DNA of 64,000 bases from Cylicocyclus nassatus (lineage: Eukaryota > Nematoda > Chromadorea > Rhabditida > Strongylidae), in assembly GCA_958299035.1 (NCBI GenBank), contig CATQJL010000112.1, forward strand, positions 3,580,123-3,644,122, given 5' to 3'. The translations under genes and the position numbers were made by a program. Shown piece by piece: positions 56,456 through 64,000 of this stretch (positions are counted from its first letter, which is position 1; the number at the start of each line of letters is the position of its first letter). The notes below the pieces were generated by a model, which saw nothing but the letters and a program-made list of their open reading frames with translations, was not told the origin of the DNA and ran no database searches.

Positions 56456-58225
56456 CAGGGCCCGGCACAAGGTTGTCAAATGACAAGCTGGAAATCGTTT
56501 TCGGCAAAAAATGCAAAGGGGAAATCGTTTTTGAGGGGTCCAGGGCGGAGGAAAAAAATTGTAGTTCATGCTCGCTGCTTATCTTAACATGTTATGTGCC
56601 TCAACAGGCGAACACTGGAGTTCGCGCGCGTCAAACTGCACCGCCGCTAATTGCCGCACGCGCGACGTCGCTCAAGCGATGCTATTTGTAACAGCATACA
56701 TGACTAGTTCTCAATGTATGTGTAACGATATGGCACCAAATTTTGTATGCGAACGGAGAAAGGCTAGTGGAAACAAACTATGAATAATTATGAAAAACTT
56801 ATGTGGACGGAACGAGTAATTAGCATTTTTTCCGAGAATTTCGCAAAATTGGTAAATGAAGATGTGAATTCAAACGGCTGGTTTGGAACGCGCAGATGAC
56901 GATATGGTGTGAAACTTGCTAAGTACATGTACACGGGCTTTCAGGGCTTAACTGAGGAGTTTCATTGAAAAATTATGTGACTGAAGGTCGTGGCAAACTT
57001 TTCTCTGAAAATGTCCCGCTACCAGAAAGAGAAAAATGGCTCGTTTGCAACGCAGAGGTAACGAAATCGCGCGGGATTCGATGTGTATATACGCAGTAGG
57101 ACTAAGAACAAATTATGAAAAATTATGAAAAACTTATGTGAATGAAGAGCGTGCTTATTTCCAAATTAGCTTGTCATTTGACAAGCTAATGACAAGCTGA
57201 GCTTGTCAAAACTCTCATTTCACATAATTTTTTCAAAATTTTTACATAAATCTACTCTACGCCTGAAGATTAGTATGTACTGAAAATTTGTTTTCAAAGC
57301 TCCTCCTCTCCTCATTGCTAAAGGCAAAAATAGCCTCAGCAGCCCCGTTTCCTAAGGAGGAAAGCGCGCTCCAATCGATAACGGCGTCGCTGGGCCAATC
57401 GATAACGGCGTCGCTGGATTTTATAATCGGCGTTTTTTCAGTTATTCTCACCATTTTCGTGTCAGATTCTATCTAAATGAAAAGAAGGTGAGTTTCTTGT
57501 TTCATTTGATTGTGCTTATCCCAATTTGCATGAGTTTTACACTTTTTACATAGCAATTTGTATGATGTTTACATTTTTCGTCGCCTTTGACTTCTCTTTT
57601 CCAGTTTTCTCACTGTTTTTTTTCTAGATCGCGTCAAATTGAAAAGAAGTTGAGTGTGTTGTTTTATTTACTTGTGTATGATGCAATTTGCATGCATTTC
57701 ATGCTGTTTTGAATGTTGCTACGACGCTTAGCTCTTCCTTAGAAGGCATGTGCGTTGTCAAAACTCGGTATTTTTTTTGATTTGTGCTTCTTGTGCAACC
57801 TAAATATGTTTATTTATGTCACATTTGTCGTTCTCAGGGTTACGCATCATTCACTCATCTACTTGTGAGTAAGAGAGTTATATGATGATGTGACCTTTGG
57901 AGCGACGTTGCTCTTTCCTCCTCACCTTCCTTTCCTACATCTTTCATCAAAAATCCGTCCTATGGCACTACACTCAGAGTTTAGGGCATTTTCAAGGTTT
58001 TGCGTGCATGAAATCATCACAACAGCCATTGCGCTGCTTCCGTTGCAGCGGCGAGCGTCTTCACCGTTTTTTTTTCTCTTCAATAAAAACTTCTATGGGT
58101 AAAGTGTTCGCTGCGCAATTACTGGGTTTAGTTTTTAGGTCAAATGGGCATTCGTAAAAAATTTTTGGGGTCAAAGGGGAATTCGTGCTCGAAAACCCCT
58201 TTTGACAACCTCGTGCCGGGCCCTG
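56456..58225. mobile_element. hAT-type element, 1.77 kb, perfect 8-bp TSD
   Basis: The ends CAGGGCCCGGCACAAGGTTG and (inverted) CAACCTCGTGCCGGGCCCTG are flanked by CTTCAAAA at 56448-56455 and 58226-58233. The interior has TTGTCATTTGACAAGCTAAT palindromes at about 57170-57205 and a 24-bp tandem duplication at 57370-57418. No transposase frame is recognisable despite the length. Confidence 0.92.
57370..57418. repeat. 24-bp tandem duplication
   Basis: CCAATCGATAACGGCGTCGC plus TGGG repeats twice without mismatch except the last base; it lies inside the hAT element. Confidence 0.85.
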
Positions 58226-59289
58226 CTTCAAAACCATCTAAAAGTGTCTTCGAGGGTTTCCAAATCTCTTATTTAAAGATCTTTTTTACCTTCGACGAAA
58301 AAACGCATCGCCGGATTGGTATCGCCTCAGCGCCATAACTTTTATCAGCTTAAATCTTTCAAATTCCAATTGGTCTGTTTGGAGTTGGCATCCCTTAAGT
58401 TGCGCAAAAATTAAAAATTTTGAAAGCTTTCAAGCTTTTTTGGCTCCACACCAGCGGCGGTCTAAACGCAGTGTCGCTTTGGAAATGCCGCACTAGTGTG
58501 ACTTGGTTCAAAGTCCTCAATCAAAATTTCGATTGAGTATTTGAAACCGGCATCTTTTTGTCCACTTAAAAGTTTACTCAAACTTCGCTAATTTTCTTGT
58601 CTTAATTCTTTTTTGACTTATCAACGGCGATACAAACGGCATGTTGTTGGAAAAGCGGGACTGGTGTAACTTTCTTCTTGTTTTTCGTATCAAACTTCAA
58701 TCTTGATATTGGAAACAATAAGTTCTTAGGTACTCGAGATTGTTCCAAAAATCTGCAAAACTCAAAAAAGATTTCCAGTTTTTTTTGGTTCCTCGCGCTG
58801 CCCTAATTAGAGGCTGGCTCTAGCTTTTGCCACGATGACCTCACCGTATCGTTTCCTCAAAATCTCACCAATTTGATGACATAATTCGAGGATACAAAGA
58901 CCTTGACACCTTGATGGAATTTATTCCAAATCGGAACTTGAAATGACGTTTGAGTTTCGCAACTTAGCCATTTTTCCCATCTGGAGTTGGGTACTCGATT
59001 ATGTAAATACCAGCAGATAAATTTCACTTGGTTTACTCTTATCCGAATGACTACTTTTCTCAGCAAATTAAAAGCTGAATTTGCTAACTTCAGTTTGAAT
59101 CAAAATTTGCGAAAACTTTGTCAAATTTGTTCAAGTTCTGGACAAGATGGAGAAGTAAGCTGGTGTAACTTTGTCCAGAAGTGTGCAGACACCCGCTGCT
59201 TCAGGCCCTCTTTCGATTTGTAATCATGGATACTAAGACTATGATCTGTGCGAATTATTTCAAAAACCGTGGCAGAATGAAAACATATT

Positions 59290-59969
59290 TGGGCACTGCC
59301 GTAACCCTCATCTTGGTACTTTAGATAGAACTTTCCAACGACTCTGCAAATACTCAGGGGTCGTATAGTAAGCTAACAGCCATAATTTTTGTCTTCAATT
59401 CATCGCGTCATTAAGTGCTAAAATTGTGACCTAAATTCTTGTAAGCGCTCAAGGGATAACGATGCTGACCTCATGATTGTTCCCCAAAGCATTTCAGTCA
59501 CTCGGATATTCTCAGATGTAAATCAAATTAGAGTTGTAGGTAGCACTTCCTTAAAGTAACTTCTAAAAGCAAAAACATCTTTTTTGTCACTTTTTTTACA
59601 TTTGGTTTTTTTCAAGCTCCATGAAGATTCTATGGAATTCTGAGAAGTGCGCGAATTCAGCCTTGTTCTCGTATCCCAGATATCACTTTATAAGTTTAGA
59701 GATTATAGAATTAAATCAGACTGCTCTTCATAATCTTTGTCCAGACTTCAGGTACCACTTCTTTACTTGAATTAAGAGTTTCTAGAGTTTCTGAAAATAG
59801 TCAGAAATTCTATCTATTCTATTCTATCTATCTATGCTTTTGAACCTTTTATGAGAATACTAAAAATTATGACTTTCTGCTTAGTTCTGAATACGATTCT
59901 TGAGTACTTGCCAAGAGTCGTTGGGAAGTCCTACTAAAAGTACCAAGATGAGGGTTACGGCATTGCCCT
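59290..59969. repeat. foldback repeat
   Basis: GGGCACTGCCGTAACCCTCA then TCTTGGTACTTTAGATAGAA...CCAACGACTC at 59290-59368 pairs with the inverted copy at 59891-59969; weaker pairing extends outward. The 74-codon minus frame at 59881-60105 spans one arm and probably does not represent a gene. Confidence 0.65.
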
Positions 59970-60454
59970 CGGCATTGTGCCGATCCCTGACAAAATTTGC
60001 GAGATTATCTTCGGACTTAAAATTGGGAATTTGCACGTTGTACTTTTGGAAAAGCATTTTTGTATCAGTCATACGTACATTAATTAACTCGCTCTTCGTT
60101 TCCAATTCCCAGTTCTATTTTTGAGATTTGTAAGCTTGATATTGGATGCAGTCAATTGCTTCTGTTCACGCCATAAACTTGATTACAAATACTATGGTAT
60201 AAAAGTCCATTATGGCGAACCTGACTTGGTTACGGTTTAATTCTGTGACAGTAGCGAGTTTTACCTCAAATTTTGACATTCTCTAATAGCGTCAATTTCA
60301 ACTCTAGACATAACATTCATTAACTCGAATACATTCGCTTTAATTTTCAATCACCCTTTCTTTTGGCACAGCGTGTGGTTTCACTCGCATCTTGATATAG
60401 TTAGGCCTTTCGAAATCTTTCAGCAGGCCATTCTAGAGCTTTCGCACATTAGAC

Positions 60455-60515
60455 AGTGAGGGCGTGGCCTGGGGTGGCGTGGCCTGGCGCGCCTTGGCGC
60501 TGGCGTGCTGGATGA
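60455..60515. repeat. GGCGTGGCCTGG short tandem motif
   Basis: GGCGTGGCCTGG occurs twice, followed by GGCGCGCCTTGGCGCTGGCG; a GC-rich patch in AT-rich DNA with no gene. Confidence 0.5.
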
Positions 60516-60599
60516 GTCTGAAAGAGATCTACGACATTTGAAAGGTGCATTTATTCACCCGTCAATTTACGTCAATTTAAAGATATACCTTCTCAAAAT

Positions 60600-61080
60600 T
60601 GTTTCACTCCTCTACCTGCCAAAGGAAGCATTCTGAAGTAGCCTTTCCACGTGAAATCCAAATCACTTTGTAGAACGTTAAGGGATGATTTCAAATCTGT
60701 CTTCTTTATCTGCCAAGCGCTTCTGGGGACCGAGTTATGAGCGTTTTTAGGTCGAAAAATTGAATGCGCAATTGAAATGAAACCGTCCAGGATTGCTCCA
60801 ATGGTCAAGTGTTAATTGGGCATAGTATTTCATTTATTGGAGTTTTTTTCCTAGTATGTTCATACTCAACACTGCTGACTTGAGCACACAAAAGCTCATA
60901 AGGTTGTTCTTACCTACTTCGGTTTATTTTTCACCTTCAAAAACACTCATAATTCGGCGTCCAGGGGTGCTTGGCAGATAAAAAGCAGTTCTGAGAATGG
61001 CGTTCAATGCTCTTCAAAGTGATATAGGACTTATTTGGAAAAGTCACTTCGACTTGAGAGGCTTCGCTTGTAAGCCTCAT
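60600..61080. mobile_element. inverted-repeat MITE related to 50566-51010
   Basis: TCTTTATCTGCCAAGCGCTT...GACCGAGTTAT pairs with ATAATTCGGCGTCC...GTGCTTGGCAGATAAA; flanks of CACTTTG/CAAAGTG pair too. Ends are approximate. Confidence 0.6.
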
Positions 61081-61099
61081 ATCTGCAGAATAAAGACAA

Positions 61100-62250
61100 A
61101 TGCAGCCTGTCATCCTCTCTAGTGAAATTGATTTCGTTTATATCAGTTTTTTAAAGAACATCAGTAAAGTTTACCAGTTTGATTTTGATTACAGCCTCCC
61201 TGGTTTTTTTGAAAACATCATAGCCATTCATTCCGAGAATTTTAAGTGAAGAAGAAGAAAGCGATCTCATGTACGTTTTTGAGCCTGCGTATAGATCCTC
61301 AAAAACACATCATCGGATGGTGATTGACTTAAATGCAACATGTTTCTTACCGTTTAAGCTTTGCTGTGACTAAAACTTCGATAGAGCCATACTGTGGCCA
61401 AGCTACACCATATGCGAGAGTTCATTTTTCAGACTTCGCTTGCGGTTACAGAATGCTCATTGAAGAACATTTTTAATGTACTTTAAAGGGGTGTTGAGAG
61501 ATCTAAGAAAACTCTCATGGTGTGATTATTTGCTCTAATTACCCGGAATCTCACATGTCCGCTGCAGGAAACCAAAATTCTCAAACAATGATATGAATCA
61601 TCAATTACAATTTCTCTTTCTAGAATGAGGTTTTTTCTAGGTTAAACGCATAGTTGCTAGAATAACTGAATAACTAGAATAATTACAAAGTATTCATAAA
61701 TTCGTAAAACTGCTAGCATTCTTCATTTCGAGGATTTCAGATACAAGTATATCATCTGAGTTTCAAAAAGTCTTGCGGCTTGGAAAAAGCAGCTTTAAAA
61801 CTTACCATATGTTTTGTTATTACACGTGAAAGGGATGAAAAGTTCGAAACTCTGAAAAATAGTGATGCGCAGATATAACGCCCAAGTAAACTAACTATAT
61901 TGACCACCTTAAAGTCTTCAAATAACGCCCAGAGAACATTCATGACTGAAACTACTCTATTCAACAATGTACAATGGGGTAATTACCGCGCATTATCGGT
62001 TCACATCAGATGATTCCTTTCATCACTAATTCTATTTCTACGCTAAATACAAGAAATAATGCGTTTTATGACTGAAGATACATGTCTCTTATTAACACGA
62101 GAGTATTTGTTATACTGTTTCTGAAGAGTGCATCGCTTTTTAAACACTATGATCATGGCATGGACGCACTGAAATAAACTTAAGCGGAAAGGAAGGTGCT
62201 TTTATATTCGCAAACTCTTCTTCACTCTTTCGCAATAATCTAAAACAAAT
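61100..62250. other. upstream region of the five-exon gene, no feature resolved
   Basis: No terminal repeat or convincing exon was read here. It may contain the promoter or earlier exons of the gene at 62257. Confidence 0.3.
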
Positions 62251-62256
62251 CACAAG

Positions 62257-63279
62257 ATGATAGGTTGCAAATTTACAGTAAATCATCTTGTAAAGCACCT
62301 GCGGTATCCCCCAGCTTTATGCAAATCATTTTTTGCATTCGGTAGAATTGCATGGGCTTTGAAACGTGAATTTGAAAAGAAACTGTTCAGCTATCGATCA
62401 GTTCTAGAGTCAGTTTCAGAGTAGATTCAATAAAAGAGCCGTTATGCTCCTTATAAAAATGTAATTCCACTTATTTATCAGTTTTCAGAGTATTGTGGAA
62501 ATCTGGAAAGACATGAAAGGTGAATGTATAAGCTTCACTCGGACTGTGCTTTACTGCGCTCTTATAAGTGTGAGTAACATTTTATGGAGCAGCACAGTTC
62601 AACAACTTTTATATCTAGCTGAATGCTGCTGTCAATTTCACTGAGGACCCTAGTTGCGGACATGAAAATTGGTACGGATTCAGCTACTTTGATTGGTATG
62701 GAATTAAGTACAGAGAAGAATGGATAACACAGTTCAGATACCACATAACGTTGGCCTGCAATAGAACAGAGTATTTGGTTAGCCACATCCTTATACGATT
62801 ATGAATTACCTCATGATGTCCATAGTGTATATTTAATGAGACTGCTCTAGATTAAATCGCGTTTGACTTGAGTTAAAACTTCAGTAAAAACTAGGGATTT
62901 TTCAAGATCCATCAGTCATGGAAAAGTGCATTAGTTCACCATTTCAGCATTACGATTGCGCTTCTGAATCTGATGCAGACAGATATTTAACAATGTTGGA
63001 CAGATTATACTGGATCCCGTACAACATGGTTCCTGGTGTGGCTAGTGGGTAAGCGACAGACGTTCTCGTTTCCGCAGCATTGCAAGCCTATTCAGGGAGT
63101 ATTATAATGTATACTACCACGCAAAAAAAGCAGCTAGTTATCTTGTTGGTCAATTTGAGAACCGGAATGTTTGCTCCGTAAGTTCTATGTGTCACGGAGA
63201 ATTTGGTTACGAAAACTTCAATTTAAAACAACTGCGCAAGAAGAGATTTGTTGCAGCGGATTACATATACATAAACTAA
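62257..63279 (+). CDS. five-exon host gene, unknown function (62257-62400, 62489-62569, 62619-62777, 62948-63048, 63096-63279)
   Basis: One open frame of about 222 codons is obtained by joining five segments, all in phase. Acceptors GTTTTCAG, TATATCTAG, CCATTTCAG and CTATTCAG are good; donors GTGAGT and GTAAGC are strong, GTTCTA and GTTAGC weak. Introns are 88, 49, 170 and 47 nt. Exon products: MIGCKFTVNHLVKHLRYPPA..., SIVEIWKDMKGECISF, NFTEDPSCGHENWYGFSYFD, HYDCASESDADRYLTMLDRL, EYYNVYYHAKKAASYLVGQF, ending near KKRFVAADYIYIN before TAA at 63277. About nine Cys and two N-glycosylation sequons (NFT, NRT) suggest an extracellular or luminal segment, yet no signal peptide is seen, so earlier exons may exist. 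Using the acceptor at 63077 would add six in-frame residues but leave a 29-nt intron. The family is not recognised. Confidence 0.55.
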
Positions 63280-63289
63280 ACCCAAATAA

Positions 63290-64000
63290 GATTCCGAGGA
63301 AATACCGATAACTAAGAGAAGCGACTTCGATGTTGCAGGGTAAACTGATCTAACTTCCGCGTACTGCTTCTCATTGCGAGTATCCTATGTTGACCCATAG
63401 ATAGGTTCTTTTGATAAAAGAGTCTCATGTATTGCCTTCCAGATAAGATCGTAAGATAATCTCTTTTCAATTTTTCAATCAAACCGACCAACATTTGGTA
63501 GAAAAAAGAGCAAGTTCCACAAGATGAGAATCAAACGTTCACATTAGTCATGATTCATGTCAAGTTCAATCCAAAAGATGCAAGCTTTAGTACCTGTCCT
63601 AAGCTTTAACCCCAAAGAATTATTAGTGTCGCTGTTCTGGGGTTTCATATCAAGTCGAATAAGACATAAGAGATATGACATATTATTCGACATTATTATT
63701 ATATTATTAGTATTCGACATAAGATATATGTTGCCGAAGTCAGTGATGAATGCTAATCTGCAGAGTGTAATTTGTGTAAATTCTACCTGCTTGCACTTTT
63801 CAAGACAGCTAGGCGTCAGAAACAGAAGTGCTAAAAGTTCAAAAAGCGAGTATACTACAGCACCATTCTCTCATGACAGAACAACTGCAGTAATCCTATA
63901 GCAAATGGTTCAAAGTGATCAAACCTGTGAACTGAAACCGTTTAGAAAATAAGCATTGCAATTTTCAGGCATCATTACGATTTCAGCAACATATATAGTC
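63290..64000. other. right edge, no supported gene
   Basis: Frames at 63312-63494 (minus) and 63557-63901 (plus, with an ATT/ATA repeat near 63690) have no motif or splice support. No AATAAA lies close behind the gene ending at 63279. Confidence 0.3.

Noticed and set aside
59881..60105. 74-codon minus ORF with plausible composition
   Set aside because: It overlaps one arm of a foldback repeat and has no splice or motif support.
62562..62786. Minus-strand frame resembling a receptor TM7 exon (YLNCVIHSSLYLI)
   Set aside because: The plus strand over the same bases joins four other exons in phase; the minus reading has no partner exons.
1..64000. CRISPR arrays, bacterial operons, origins or prophage
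   Set aside because: No regular direct-repeat/spacer arrays, Shine-Dalgarno-led gene strings or phage genes; repeats are eukaryotic transposons.

Overview
This window looks like nuclear DNA of a parasitic nematode, most likely a strongylid or hookworm-type worm. It is AT-rich and has no bacterial-style gene packing. The few convincing host exons are short, with 47-56 nt introns ending in a pyrimidine-rich CAG/TAG, as in nematodes. One site differs at a single base from the nematode SL1 spliced leader. The transposon families present (RTE-like LINE, CR1-like LINE, BEL/Pao with a tRNA-Gly-type primer site, many mariner, hAT, TAA- and TTAA-target elements) are usual for such genomes. No database search was possible, so the species is an inference.

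Layout. 0-5 kb: a TTCGAA-rich repeat, Tc1/mariner ends and two decayed foldback elements. 6.4-11 kb: Tc1-like ends flanking a broken minus-strand RTE retrotransposon, which stops at a 25-nt cDNA-library adapter and a 500-N gap. 11-15 kb: mariner-type elements (one nested in another), a 5'-truncated RTE tail and an intact tRNA-derived SINE with a 9-bp target duplication. 16.1-20.8 kb: a broken BEL/Pao element (gag, zinc knuckles, protease, RT, one LTR with an SL1-like site) lying between two matching mariner ends, with a hAT MITE beside its LTR. 22-27 kb: sparse sequence with weak exon candidates, a likely three-exon gene end at 24.9-25.4 kb and a 176-bp repeat. 27.9-32.6 kb: a nearly complete CR1-like LINE (ORF1, endonuclease, RT) carrying frameshifts. 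33-38 kb: nested mariner and foldback elements, an inverted-repeat composite and a TAA-target foldback. 40-48.9 kb: tandem 176-bp units, paired small MITEs, a hAT element with a perfect TSD, a mariner, two TTAA elements and a nested TAA pair. 49.7-50.1 kb: a dead mariner transposase. 50.5-61.1 kb: foldbacks and a 1.77-kb hAT element. 62.26-63.28 kb: the best host gene, a five-exon plus-strand gene of unknown function.

The window is a transposon graveyard with at most two credible host genes. No pathway or operon can be assembled. What is informative is the nesting history of the elements, the SL1-like sequence in the LTR, and the assembly artefact. Element boundaries were read by eye from terminal inverted repeats and target-site duplications; exon models rest only on open frames and splice consensus.
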